NCBI GenBank assembly: GCA_029098225.1
Contig: JAQXNX010000032.1
Location: forward strand, 124,001-188,000
DNA from: Spirochaetales bacterium
Lineage (GTDB): Bacteria; Spirochaetota; Spirochaetia; Treponematales; Treponemataceae
Direction: 5' to 3'
DNA length: 64,000 nucleotides
Shown here: positions 44,840 through 53,562 of the stretch, in pieces
Layout: the number at the start of each line of letters is the position of its first letter
How positions within the stretch are numbered: position 1 is the stretch's first letter
Translations under genes and position numbers: made by a program
The notes under the pieces: model-generated
Seen by the model: only the letters and a program-made list of their open reading frames with translations
What the model was told of the DNA's origin: nothing
The model's database searches: none

Positions 44840-46308
44840 TTTGTCTCCACCTTTTTGTCAAAATAGAATGGGTCATTCTGGTTGATCCACCAGTTGCTGT
44901 ATGGGAATTTTACATGTTCAGCGATTGTTGTAAAAAACTTGCTTGACTGCAGGGCGTCAATAATTCTTGCTCCCAGATTTATGACTCCGTCGTAACAGCT
45001 GAGTACATTTACATCATTTGCTCGAATAGAAGGAATTCCAAGTTTTGTTCCAATGGTTGCAATGCTGTTGTGACGGGTAATCAGAATATCTGGTTTAAGC
45101 TCCTGCAAAATTTTATACATGATGAAAGGCTGCTTATTGCAGACTGAAAAATTACTTACATCACCTATAGATTTTATAAGTTCATTAAGGGTATCAAGAT
45201 TAGTGTTCTTGTCATCTGTCGTCTGGTCATGGTGAAGGGTTGTAATTCCTACGATTTCCATTCCATAATCCTTTGCCATGTTTGCAAGGTTATGGGCATA
45301 AGAATCTCCTGCGTAAATATATGCTTTTTTACCTGTCAGTATTTTTTTGTAGCCTTCGATAATCGGATCAAGTCTTTTGTGTTCTTCTTTGATGACTTTT
45401 TCTGCAAGCTCAACTCTGTTTGTTACTTTTGCAAGCTCGCGAACCCAGCGGTCTGTCCAATCTATGCCATAAGGCGAAGGTGACTTTACCTGAGGTACTC
45501 CATAATTGTCTTCGAGGGCTGCGGCAACATAAGTTCCAAGAGTCTCACAAATATGTGTAGTGCAGGCTGCTTCTGACATCTGGGCCAGCTGTTCAATTGT
45601 GGCATTTGGAATAACAAGATTTGCTTCCAGATCCAGCTTTTTGAAAAATGGCGAAAAAGTATCCCGTCCGGCAAAGTTGACTACATTTACAAGCTTCTCC
45701 TGTTTTTTCTCAGGCTTTCTTACTATTTTTCGAAGAACCCCATGGAATACGGCATCAAAACCGGAAGCCCAGGTTTTTGATTTAAAACCTTCACAGTAAA
45801 TTGGAACAAGAGGAATGCCAAGCTCGCTTTCAATTTCATCAACAATACTTTCTATATCATCTCCAATAATTCCAGCCGCACAGGAAGAATGAATGAAAAT
45901 TGCTTTTGGATGAAAGCGGTTGTAAGCTTCATGGATTGCTTCACGAAGAATTCTTATTCCTCCGTAAACGGTTGAGTCAACGCCCATGTTTGTGGATATA
46001 ACCTGAATCTTGTGAGGTTCCAGTCCACGAGCTCTTGCACTTGCATCGACTCTTTCATATTTTTCTACAGGGTCAAGACAACCAAGAGGAGAGTGCACTA
46101 CAATTGCCGCATCGCGAATCATATAAGAGAGTGTTTCTGCACAGCCCTGTGAACAGTCGCTGCATTGAGAGTACAATCTCTGGTCTTCTTTCAGCTGACG
46201 TTTATTAGATGCCTGCTGTAACTCGCTTGCACTACCATGGTAAGCAACCAGTGCTCCCAGTCGGTTATCGCGGGTTTCAACTTCTGCTTTTGAAATGTTA
46301 ATCGCCAT
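44836..46308 (-). CDS. Nitrogenase-like component 1 alpha subunit (NifD-like)
   Basis: 490 residues. P-cluster type Cys56 (CSQGCAET), Cys77 (HSPLGCLDP) and Cys143 (HSSCAAGIIGDDIES) are present, with additional Cys49 and Cys52. The catalytic region differs from NifD: after CEGF (172-175) the residue at the Gln191 position is Trp180 and at the His195 position Phe184, and the C-terminus reads PYSNWWINQ with no obvious His442 counterpart. Cys249 or Cys253 may ligate the cofactor. N2 reduction is therefore unlikely. Fourth gene of the operon ATPase-permease-lipoprotein-alpha-beta-NifX, so it is co-expressed with an organosulfur-type transporter. MarD-like by context. Confidence 0.9.
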   Translation of the reverse strand: MAINISKAEVETRDNRLGALVAYHGSASELQQASNKRQLKEDQRLYSQCSDCSQGCAETLSYMIRDAAIVVHSPLGCLDPVEKYERVDASARARGLEPHKIQVISTNMGVDSTVYGGIRILREAIHEAYNRFHPKAIFIHSSCAAGIIGDDIESIVDEIESELGIPLVPIYCEGFKSKTWASGFDAVFHGVLRKIVRKPEKKQEKLVNVVNFAGRDTFSPFFKKLDLEANLVIPNATIEQLAQMSEAACTTHICETLGTYVAAALEDNYGVPQVKSPSPYGIDWTDRWVRELAKVTNRVELAEKVIKEEHKRLDPIIEGYKKILTGKKAYIYAGDSYAHNLANMAKDYGMEIVGITTLHHDQTTDDKNTNLDTLNELIKSIGDVSNFSVCNKQPFIMYKILQELKPDILITRHNSIATIGTKLGIPSIRANDVNVLSCYDGVINLGARIIDALQSSKFFTTIAEHVKFPYSNWWINQNDPFYFDKKVETK

Positions 46309-46336
46309 TTTATAACCTCATTTTTTGATAAAGTAC

Positions 46337-47434
46337 TTATAGTTTTGCTGAATAATTTTTTTCGAAGTCAGGATACTGATTATTATGTTCCAGGAAATAA
46401 TCCCATAAATCCTTATAAACCGGATCGTCAGGATTTTCTTTTATAACTTCCTTGAGAGCTTGAGCATAGAGAGAAATATCAAAGAATTCCGGAAGCTCAC
46501 GTTTTGTTTCTATATATCCAAGCTCTATCATGGTGTCATAGTAAAGCTTTACTCCGTTATAGTTTGGATCAGGACTGTAGAAACGTCTCTGATTTTTTTC
46601 AAGGTCATAAACAAAATTATAAAGCCATTCTCTTGTCTGCCCAGAATCTTTTTCCAAAACATCAAGAATTCTTTTTTCATCGGTCTTGTAGATTTTATAT
46701 GCTTCAATTACTGTTTTTAGCCAGGCAAGGTATGCGTCTCTGTTATTCTTAAATTTTGTTCCATTGGCCATCTGACGGCAGCATACAAAATCATCTTCCA
46801 AATCTGTAAGAGGGAAAAGATAAACATAGCCCTGCTTAATTGCTGAATCAACAAAGTTGTTTGAAACAATAATTACATCTGTGTTTCCCTTTGAGCAGGC
46901 TGCAATTGTTTCTGCATCAGTTTCAAAAGATTTATATTTAAAATCTTTGTCGAGGACATAACCATAGTCGCGGTTTAATACAGCTTTGATAACCATCTCT
47001 CCGGTGCCACCAATCTGTCCGGCAATTGTTTTACCCTTCCAGTTTTTTGGATCCTTTACTTCATCTGCAACACCCTTATAGGCAAGAACTCCCTGACCGC
47101 CAGACATGGTTCCTGCAAACAAAATTACGTCTTCGCCCTGAGCTCCAAGATTCAGATTGTAAAGAATACTAAGGTAGGATGAATCAATTTTTCCGACAGC
47201 AACCGAATTCAACAGAGAACTTTTTGGCAATCCTGTGAAGTGAACTTCAAGACCATTTTTTTCAAAAAGATTTTCAAGACGGGCAGTATCAATAATTGGG
47301 TCGATACTGTTTGAGTCTGAGCGTTTACCTACATTTAAGCTGAGCTTTGCTGTAGATTTTTTCTTGCAGCCAGTGCCTGCTGCGACGGTAAGTGCAAGAA
47401 ATGCTAATGTAATTGTTTTCGTGATTTTTTTCAT
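46337..47434 (-). CDS. ABC solute-binding lipoprotein encoded with NifDK
   Basis: 365 residues. Signal peptide followed by AAGTGCKKK as lipobox. The body has the SsuA/NMT1-type layout (SVAVGKIDSSYLSILYNLNLGAQGEDVILFAG, NWKGKTIAGQIGGTGE). Its C-terminus is longer than usual. It ends 28 nt before the NifD-like gene with no terminator between, so transporter and enzyme are one transcript. The ligand is probably the substrate, or a precursor of the substrate, of the reductase. Confidence 0.87.
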   Translation of the reverse strand: MKKITKTITLAFLALTVAAGTGCKKKSTAKLSLNVGKRSDSNSIDPIIDTARLENLFEKNGLEVHFTGLPKSSLLNSVAVGKIDSSYLSILYNLNLGAQGEDVILFAGTMSGGQGVLAYKGVADEVKDPKNWKGKTIAGQIGGTGEMVIKAVLNRDYGYVLDKDFKYKSFETDAETIAACSKGNTDVIIVSNNFVDSAIKQGYVYLFPLTDLEDDFVCCRQMANGTKFKNNRDAYLAWLKTVIEAYKIYKTDEKRILDVLEKDSGQTREWLYNFVYDLEKNQRRFYSPDPNYNGVKLYYDTMIELGYIETKRELPEFFDISLYAQALKEVIKENPDDPVYKDLWDYFLEHNNQYPDFEKNYSAKL

Positions 47435-47456
47435 AATGTCTCCTTTTATTTTTTTA

Positions 47457-48386
47457 TTAATAATTCCATTTAATAAGATGCTTTTTTATGATTGAAACAG
47501 CTGCGTTTAATCCTGCTACCAGAAAGCCCATAAAAAAGATTCCGGCGATTGCCTTTGTATAATTTCCAAAATTTAAGGCATTGCGGATGTAGTAGCCGAT
47601 GCCGTTATCTGCACCTAACATCTCGGCAGCGGTAAGTGTCATTATTGCTGCTGAAATCTTTATTGGCAGATTGTTTATAATTCTAGGCAGATTAAAAGGT
47701 ATGATGATTTTGAAAAGTATTGTGGTTGTTGAAAGCAACAGAACCTTTGCTGAATTTATTACCCTTTTTTCTACAAAAGCTGTGTTGTTAATTGAGCCCA
47801 TAAAGGTGCTCCAGAATCCGCTAAGGAAAATTACAAAGATTGAAGCAGATCTGAAAGTTGGCATTATCAGAATGACATAAGGTGTGTAAACAAGTGATGG
47901 TACAGTTGAAATTGCTTTTGCTATTGGATAGATTGCTTTAGTGAGCCGCTGATTCCAGCCGACAAATGTACCAAGAATTACACCGAAAACCAAAGAAGTT
48001 GATATTCCTATCAAAAGTAAGAACAAAGAATTAACGAGTCCTAAAAACATCTTCACTCTGTCATCAATAAAAACTGCAAAAACATTTTCTGGAGATGGAA
48101 TGAAAATTATTGGATAAACATCAAGTCTTGTAACAAGTAATTCCCAGATGAAAAATAAAGCAAATACAAAAGTTGCAATATCTAAAACTGCTCTTGAGTT
48201 TTTAATTTTTGAAAGCTGAAAGAGAAAGTAGATTTCAATAAAGAAAAGTAAGATCACAAACACAAGCGGCGATTTTAAACCTTCGCTTCTTCCTTCTGCA
48301 TAATGACTTGGTAAAAGAAAACACAAAAGAGTAAGAATAAAAAAGAGATTAGGAAGATTAAATAAATATCTGGTGATTTTTCTCAT
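47457..48386 (-). CDS. ABC permease encoded with NifDK
   Basis: 309 residues. Two or three N-terminal helices, then an SsuC/TauC-type core (SLLIGISTSLVFGVILGTFVGWNQRL and the AAEMLGADNGIGYYIRNAL segment). Overlaps the ATPase gene by 4 nt; ribosome site AGGAG. Same architecture as the permease at 41960, suggesting two related transporters for different sulfur compounds. Confidence 0.9.
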   Translation of the reverse strand: MRKITRYLFNLPNLFFILTLLCFLLPSHYAEGRSEGLKSPLVFVILLFFIEIYFLFQLSKIKNSRAVLDIATFVFALFFIWELLVTRLDVYPIIFIPSPENVFAVFIDDRVKMFLGLVNSLFLLLIGISTSLVFGVILGTFVGWNQRLTKAIYPIAKAISTVPSLVYTPYVILIMPTFRSASIFVIFLSGFWSTFMGSINNTAFVEKRVINSAKVLLLSTTTILFKIIIPFNLPRIINNLPIKISAAIMTLTAAEMLGADNGIGYYIRNALNFGNYTKAIAGIFFMGFLVAGLNAAVSIIKKHLIKWNY

Positions 48387-49201
48387 ATGTATGCTCCTTC
48401 GTCATTTACTATTTGTGTTGTCTCATTGTAAAAATACTTAACAAGCTTTTGATAAAGTGTTTTATATTCTTCGCTGTTTTGTATCGATGCATAATTTCTT
48501 GGACGCGGTAAGGTGTCATCAATAACTGTGTAAATTCTTTTTGGAACCATAAAAACTATGCGGTCTGCCAGAAGTTCAGCCTCATGTAAATCATGAGTTA
48601 CAAAAACGATTGTTTTTTTCTTTTCATCTTCTCCCCACATTTTTAAAATGAGTCCCTGAAGATTTTCTCTGATTTTTGCATCAAGAGCTCCAAATGGTTC
48701 GTCCATTAAAAGAATCTCCGGATCGCAGGCCATAGCACGGGCAATGGCAACACGCTGCTGCATTCCTCCCGAAAGTTCTCCTGGAAGCTGATTTTCAAAG
48801 GCAGAAAGTTCAACTCTTTTTAAATATGTTTTTGCTATTTTTGTAGCTTCTTTTTTTGAAACTTTTGTGTCTCTTTTTTTATTGATTTCATATACCGCAA
48901 AAGAGACATTCTCAAGGGCAGTCATCCAGGGAAAAAGAGAGTAGCTTTGAAAAACAACTGCTCGTTCAAGGCCTGCCCCGTGAACTTCTTTACCATTAAT
49001 TTTTACACTTCCGCTTGTGGCATTCTGGAGACCGGCAAGAACAGAAAGTAAAGTACTTTTTCCACAGCCAGATGAACCGACAATACAAATAAACTGACCT
49101 CTGTTAATTGTGAGGTTGATTTCTTTCAAAGCCTCAAAGCTTGAATTTTCCGTTTCATAAGATACAGAGAGATTCTTTATTTCAATAACGGGCTCACTCA
49201 T
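48383..49201 (-). CDS. ABC ATPase, first gene of the NifDK operon
   Basis: 272 residues. Walker A GSSGCGKSTLL, signature ELSGGMQQRVAIARAM, Walker B ILLMDEPFGALD, switch THDLHEA: SsuB/TauB type. Start has AGAGGAG. The operator at 49223-49247 is 22 nt upstream. It leads the six-gene operon ending with the third NifX-like gene. Confidence 0.92.
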   Translation of the reverse strand: MSEPVIEIKNLSVSYETENSSFEALKEINLTINRGQFICIVGSSGCGKSTLLSVLAGLQNATSGSVKINGKEVHGAGLERAVVFQSYSLFPWMTALENVSFAVYEINKKRDTKVSKKEATKIAKTYLKRVELSAFENQLPGELSGGMQQRVAIARAMACDPEILLMDEPFGALDAKIRENLQGLILKMWGEDEKKKTIVFVTHDLHEAELLADRIVFMVPKRIYTVIDDTLPRPRNYASIQNSEEYKTLYQKLVKYFYNETTQIVNDEGAYI

Positions 49202-49222
49202 ATTTTTATCTCCTCTTGGTAA

Positions 49223-49247
49223 ATAACCTAGTGTATAACTAGGTTAT
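49223..49247. promoter_or_regulatory. CCTA-N9-TAGG operator of the transporter-NifDK operon
   Basis: ATAACCTAGT-N5-ACTAGGTTAT, perfect 10-bp arms, 25 bp with ATA/TAT ends. Very close in sequence to the operator at 42955. Confidence 0.85.
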
Positions 49248-49275
49248 AAAGGTTTTTGGAGATCTTTACTAATAC

Positions 49276-49336
49276 TTTTTTTAGATATGAGTGATAGAGA
49301 TTTTGTATAAATATTTTTTTTAGATATGAGTTATAG
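49276..49336. repeat. Two direct repeats upstream of the NifDK operon operator
   Basis: TTTTTTTAGATATGAG followed by TGATAG or TTATAG occurs at 49276-49297 and 49315-49336, 39 bp apart. The nearer copy ends 62 bp from the operator centre, the same distance as a like element before the operator at 42955. Probable activator sites for a minus-strand promoter. Confidence 0.5.
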
Positions 49337-49364
49337 TTTTTTTATATATATATGTTAGAAACTT

Positions 49365-50588
49365 TTATTCCGTCTGATTCAAAAAATCAATTGCGTAGAA
49401 GGTGTAGAGAGAAACAGATTGAAGCAGGGCATCTTCATCAATATCAAATTTTGAATCGTGATGGGCTGCGGTAGTGCCTTCCTTTACAGGATTTCCTGTT
49501 CCAAAGTAAGCGTAGGTTCCCGGCACCTTAATGATGTATTCTGCAAAGTCGTCGCCACCAAGAGAAGCCTGACGGTTTTTAATTACATTTTCTTCGCCAA
49601 AAAGTCTGACTGCAGTTTTCTGGACTTCTTCTGTTGAGCTCTGGTCGTTGATAAGAGGTGAGGTAAAGTCTTTATATTCAACTTCTGCATCTCCGCCAAA
49701 AAGCTGTGCTGTCTGTTTTGACATGTCTGAAAGCATCTGCTTTGTTTTTTCGCGGACTTCCGGTGTGAAAGCTCGGATTGTTCCTTCAAGTTCTGCCTTT
49801 TGCGCTACGATATTGTAAGCGTCGCCCGCTGTGATTTTACCGATTCCTATGAGGACATTGTCCATTGGGGATGTTCGGCGGGTAATAAGGGCTTGTGTTG
49901 AGATTACAATCTGGCTTGCAATGTAGGCGGCATCAGAACCAAGCTGAGGCGTTGAAACGTGGGCCGGGGCTCCCTTCACTGTGATTTTAAACCAGTCCAC
50001 ACTGGCGTTATTTGGCCCCGGGACCACGGCTACTTTTCCTGCAGGAAGATTTGAAGCAGCGTGCATGCCAAAGCTTCTGTCTGCGCCGTCCAGATAGCCG
50101 CCATCTACAAATATTCTCGCTCCATAGCCTATTTCTTCGCCTGCCTGGAAGGTTAGGCGGATTGTGCCCGAGAATAAATCCTTGTGGGCATTAAGAATTC
50201 GTGCAGCCCCAAGCAGGGAAGCTGTGTGGGCATCGTGCCCACAGGCGTGCATGCGGCCAGGTATTTTTGATTTATATTCGCATTCGTGGGTTTCCTGGAT
50301 AGGCAGGGCGTCTATGTCGGCACGAAGGACGATTGTTTTTGAAAGGCTGCTGGCACTGCTTTGCCCATCAGTTTTTTTACTGCCCTTAATTTCCGCATAG
50401 ACTCCGCTTTCGCCAACCCTTTTGTGAGCAAGCCCAAGTTTATCAAGTTCTTCTTCAATTTTAAGTGCAGTCTGAAATTCTTCTTTTGCGATTTCAGGAT
50501 TCATATGAAAATGCCGCCGCAAAGAAACAATATAGTCGTGATCCTTTTTAATTTCTTCAAGAAGTTGTTTTTCTGAGCTCTCAGTCAT
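49365..50588 (-). CDS. M20 family amidohydrolase
   Basis: 407 residues from the ATG at 50588, 8 nt after GGAGG; two earlier ATGs lie too close to that site. M20D motifs are all intact: RADIDALPI, HACGHDAHTA, QAGEEIGYG, HAASNLPAG, and a final AAHHDSKFDID. The lid (about 185-300) is normal. It follows metQ after a terminator-like hairpin. It probably frees a methionine or cysteine derivative from an acyl group after uptake by MetNIQ. Confidence 0.92.
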   Translation of the reverse strand: MTESSEKQLLEEIKKDHDYIVSLRRHFHMNPEIAKEEFQTALKIEEELDKLGLAHKRVGESGVYAEIKGSKKTDGQSSASSLSKTIVLRADIDALPIQETHECEYKSKIPGRMHACGHDAHTASLLGAARILNAHKDLFSGTIRLTFQAGEEIGYGARIFVDGGYLDGADRSFGMHAASNLPAGKVAVVPGPNNASVDWFKITVKGAPAHVSTPQLGSDAAYIASQIVISTQALITRRTSPMDNVLIGIGKITAGDAYNIVAQKAELEGTIRAFTPEVREKTKQMLSDMSKQTAQLFGGDAEVEYKDFTSPLINDQSSTEEVQKTAVRLFGEENVIKNRQASLGGDDFAEYIIKVPGTYAYFGTGNPVKEGTTAAHHDSKFDIDEDALLQSVSLYTFYAIDFLNQTE

Positions 50589-50603
50589 TTTCATATCCTC
50601 CAT

Positions 50604-50629
50604 AAAAAAGGCGAACCAGATAGTCCGCC
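50604..50629 (-). terminator. Hairpin with T-run between metQ and the M20 gene
   Basis: Minus strand: GGCGGAC pairs with GTTCGCC (one G-T pair) around TATCTG, followed by six T. The ribosome site of the M20 gene begins right after the T-run, so read-through would be needed to express it from the metNIQ promoter. Confidence 0.65.
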
Positions 50630-50648
50630 CGTTTTCAATAATTATTTT

Positions 50649-51575
50649 TTACCACTTAATGGCCTTATCAACTGTCTTAACAGTTTCTGCAGCCTTATCG
50701 GCACTTACAGTCTGGTAGTCAAAAGATGGGAAGAATGCTTCTTCAAATTTTGAAAGAAGATATTCTGCAACAACCTGTGACTGGTAAGCTTTTACAATCT
50801 TCTTGTAAACTTCGTTGTTCTTATCCTTTGTGCGGGCAACAATAATATTTACATAAGGGTTATCTCCGCTTTCAGACTGCTTTTCAATGATGAGTCCGTC
50901 CTTAGAAGGAATAAGGCCTGTAGGAATTGCATAAGTTCCGTTGATTGTAGCGCCGGCATAGTCGTTGAGTGTCTGAGGAAGTGTATTTGCTGTCTGAGGA
51001 ACAACTTCAACATTATAAACAAACTCTGTAATGTCCTTGAGCTCTGGTGTATAACCTGCTGCTGGATCAACTGCGATAAGACCAGCAGCTTCAAGAAGCT
51101 TGATTCCGCGGCTAAGGTTTGTACCGTCACTTGGAATTGCAAACTTGAGGGCGTCTGATTTTACTGTCTTGCTTCCGTTCTTTCCTGCTGCTTTTTTAAT
51201 TTCATCAAGGCTCTTGTATTTCTTTGAATACAAAGTAAGAGGAGCAATCAGAGTATCACCGATAACTGTAAGGTCATAACCATTTTTTTCTGCATCGTTA
51301 TTCAGATAAGCCTTGTGCTGGAAAGCGTTCAAATCGATATCGCCGGAATTCAAAGCTTCGTTAGGAAGATTGTAAGCACTGAACTCAACAAGCTCAATTT
51401 TAATTCCGCTGTTTTCCTTATCCAGAACATACTGAACAGCCTTCCACTGATCGTTGTTTGCGCCACAAACACCAACCTTTACCTTCTGAGTTTTAGCTTT
51501 CTTTGCAGCAAAAGCTCCGCTTGAGAGGACTCCTGCAATAAGAAGCAGGGCAAAAATCTTTTTTGTATTTTTCAT
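50649..51575 (-). CDS. metQ: MetQ-like methionine ABC binding protein
   Basis: 308 residues. Signal peptide about 1-23 (LSSGAFA, signal peptidase I type, no lipobox). The body is the NlpA/MetQ family: VKVGVCGANNDQWKAV, NSGDIDLNAFQHKAYLNN, FAIPSDGTNLSRGIKLLE and DNPYVNIIVAR. It delivers methionine or a derivative to MetNI. Third gene of metN-metI-metQ-M20. Confidence 0.94.
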   Translation of the reverse strand: MKNTKKIFALLLIAGVLSSGAFAAKKAKTQKVKVGVCGANNDQWKAVQYVLDKENSGIKIELVEFSAYNLPNEALNSGDIDLNAFQHKAYLNNDAEKNGYDLTVIGDTLIAPLTLYSKKYKSLDEIKKAAGKNGSKTVKSDALKFAIPSDGTNLSRGIKLLEAAGLIAVDPAAGYTPELKDITEFVYNVEVVPQTANTLPQTLNDYAGATINGTYAIPTGLIPSKDGLIIEKQSESGDNPYVNIIVARTKDKNNEVYKKIVKAYQSQVVAEYLLSKFEEAFFPSFDYQTVSADKAAETVKTVDKAIKW

Positions 51576-51599
51576 AATTCAATTTCTCCTTTTTTTGAC

Positions 51600-52334
51600 T
51601 TATGATTTATTTTCAGGATTCCCTACGGAGTCCTTTTGTACATGTTTAAAGAGCTCTCTGTTTGTAGTTTTCTTTGCAAGCAGAGAACCGGTAAATTGCA
51701 GCAGGCAGATAAAAATCAAAAGAATGATTATGCAGGCATAAATGATATCCTGATGATTGAGCCCCTGTCCGTAGTTGATGGCAAAATCACCAAGTCCGCC
51801 GGCTCCTACAGCACCAGCCATAGTTGTAAGACCAACAAGAGAGATTGCCGTAATTGTTGTAACGCGGATTAGCTCCGGCACTGATTCATGAAGATAAACG
51901 CGGAAAATCAAACCAAAGGTTCCGCTTCCCATACTGCGGGCTGCCTCTGCCTTTCCCGGGTCTACATTTTCCAGAGCAGTTTCTACCTGTCGTGAAAAGA
52001 AAGGCACCGTTCCAAAAATCAGAGGGATGATGGCACCCTTTACGCCGATTGCAGTTCCCACAATTGAGCGGGTAAAAGGAATCAGAAAAACCAGCAGAAT
52101 CACAAAAGGAATGGAGCGGAAAAGATTTATAAAGACGCTGATTATTGTGTAAAGAATCTTGTTTGGCTTAATTCCATCCTTCTTAAAAACAATCAGAAGT
52201 ACACCAAAAATCAGGCCAAGTACAAAAGAAATTGAACCTGAGATTATGAACATCTGAAAGGTTGCAAGACAGTTGTTCAAAAACTTATACCAGTAGGCAT
52301 AAAGATTAGGAAAGATTTTTTCGAATGTCTCCAT
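51600..52334 (-). CDS. metI: MetI-like methionine ABC permease
   Basis: 244 residues from the ATG at 52334, which has AAGGAGG upstream. Five helices with the EAA loop AEAARSMGSGTFGLIFRVYLHE and GLTTMAGAVGAGGLGDFAINYG, hallmarks of MetI. Directly follows metN (the metN stop ends 1 nt before its start). The C-terminal end is basic. Confidence 0.95.
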   Translation of the reverse strand: METFEKIFPNLYAYWYKFLNNCLATFQMFIISGSISFVLGLIFGVLLIVFKKDGIKPNKILYTIISVFINLFRSIPFVILLVFLIPFTRSIVGTAIGVKGAIIPLIFGTVPFFSRQVETALENVDPGKAEAARSMGSGTFGLIFRVYLHESVPELIRVTTITAISLVGLTTMAGAVGAGGLGDFAINYGQGLNHQDIIYACIIILLIFICLLQFTGSLLAKKTTNRELFKHVQKDSVGNPENKS

Positions 52335-52335
52335 A

Positions 52336-53418
52336 TTAGTTTTCCTCCTTTGTGTCAGCAACGTTATCAGCAAGTTCAGTCACCTTTACCTTCTGCTCAG
52401 CAAAATGAGCAATGGCTGCTTCAATATTTTTATCTTCGCCTTTAATCACAACAATGATTTCACCAAGAGGTGCATCCTGAATCATCTCTACATTTGCAAG
52501 CACGATATTAAGTCGTACGTTAAACTTCTGGGAAACACGGGAAATCAAAGATTCACCGACAGAGTTTTTAAGGAAGGTCAGTTTAATCAGTCTGCCTCCC
52601 TCAGCCGGATTATTTACCCGAGGATCATTTACCAGAGTAGAAACCTTTGCAAGAGAAGACTGGGAAGCAATAAACTTCTTTGTAATCTCCTGCTTAGGTT
52701 CAGCAAAGATAGAATAAACATCGCCTTCTTCTACCACACGGCCTTTTTCCATAACCGCAACTCTGTGGCAGATAGATTTAATTACGCTCATTTCGTGAGT
52801 GATTATGATGATTGTAATGCCAAGCTTTTTATTAAGCTCCTTAAGCAGATTCAAAATAGATGCAGTTGCTTCAGGATCAAGTGCACTGGTTGCTTCATCA
52901 GAAAGCAGCACCTTAGGATTATTTGCAAGGGCACGGGCAATTGCGACACGCTGTTTCTGACCGCCCGAAAGCTGACTCGGATAAACATTGCGCTTATCAC
53001 TCAAATCAACCAGCTCCAGAAGTTCTCTTACCCGGGCTTCAATTTCATCTTTTTTAAGACCATTGTACTTAAGAGGATAGGCAACGTTGTCAAAAACTGT
53101 AGAACGGTCAAGCAGATTAAAGTGCTGGAAAATCATTCCAATTCCACGGCGCACCTTTTTCATTTCATGATTTGTTTTGCAGTGGAAGTTTCCTTCGCTG
53201 TCGTGCCAGGTAAGCTGAGTTCCATTCACTGTTATACTACCGGAATCTGGAACTTCCAGCAGATTTATACAGCGAACCAGTGTAGATTTTCCTGCTCCCG
53301 AATAGCCGATAACACCATAGATTGTGCCATCGTCAATTGTGAGAGAAACTTTTTTCAGGGCTTCTACATCATTACCTTTGAGATGATATGTCTTATCAAC
53401 AGAATCTATAACTATCAT
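52336..53418 (-). CDS. metN: MetN-like methionine ABC ATPase with NIL domain
   Basis: 360 residues. Walker A GYSGAGKSTLVR, signature QLSGGQKQRVAIARAL, Walker B VLLSDEATSALDPE, switch THEM. The C-terminal 75 residues (about 280-350) form the NIL regulatory domain that binds methionine and slows transport. First gene of the operon; its promoter and operator lie right upstream. Confidence 0.95.
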   Translation of the reverse strand: MIVIDSVDKTYHLKGNDVEALKKVSLTIDDGTIYGVIGYSGAGKSTLVRCINLLEVPDSGSITVNGTQLTWHDSEGNFHCKTNHEMKKVRRGIGMIFQHFNLLDRSTVFDNVAYPLKYNGLKKDEIEARVRELLELVDLSDKRNVYPSQLSGGQKQRVAIARALANNPKVLLSDEATSALDPEATASILNLLKELNKKLGITIIIITHEMSVIKSICHRVAVMEKGRVVEEGDVYSIFAEPKQEITKKFIASQSSLAKVSTLVNDPRVNNPAEGGRLIKLTFLKNSVGESLISRVSQKFNVRLNIVLANVEMIQDAPLGEIIVVIKGEDKNIEAAIAHFAEQKVKVTELADNVADTKEEN

Positions 53419-53434
53419 AACTTTTGCCTATATA

Positions 53435-53480
53435 CCTAGTAAGTTAGTAGGAATATACAACAAAAATCAGGACTTGTCAA
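53435..53480 (-). promoter_or_regulatory. metNIQ promoter and CCTA-N9-TAGG operator
   Basis: Minus strand: TTGACA (53480-53475), 17-nt spacer, TATATT (53457-53452), then the operator CCTACTAACTTACTAGG (53451-53435) directly on the expected transcription start. A bound protein would block initiation. Confidence 0.85.
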
Positions 53481-53562
53481 GCGAACAATTTTTTTTTCAT
53501 ACCCGAAATATGAGTTTTTTGATTAAGTCAATTTCTTCAGGTAAATAATTTTATATAATCAA

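Noticed and set aside
43484..46308. Assignment of the DK pair to coenzyme F430 synthesis (CfbCD) or chlorophyll-type reductases (BchNB)
   Set aside because: CfbD is a single subunit type and Bch genes lie with tetrapyrrole genes. Here two distinct subunits with all P-cluster Cys positions occur with NifB and no tetrapyrrole gene.
52405..53439. 344-codon open frame on the plus strand opposite metN
   Set aside because: It is an antisense shadow of metN. Its translation has no coherent motif and is full of runs created by the codon pattern of the real gene.
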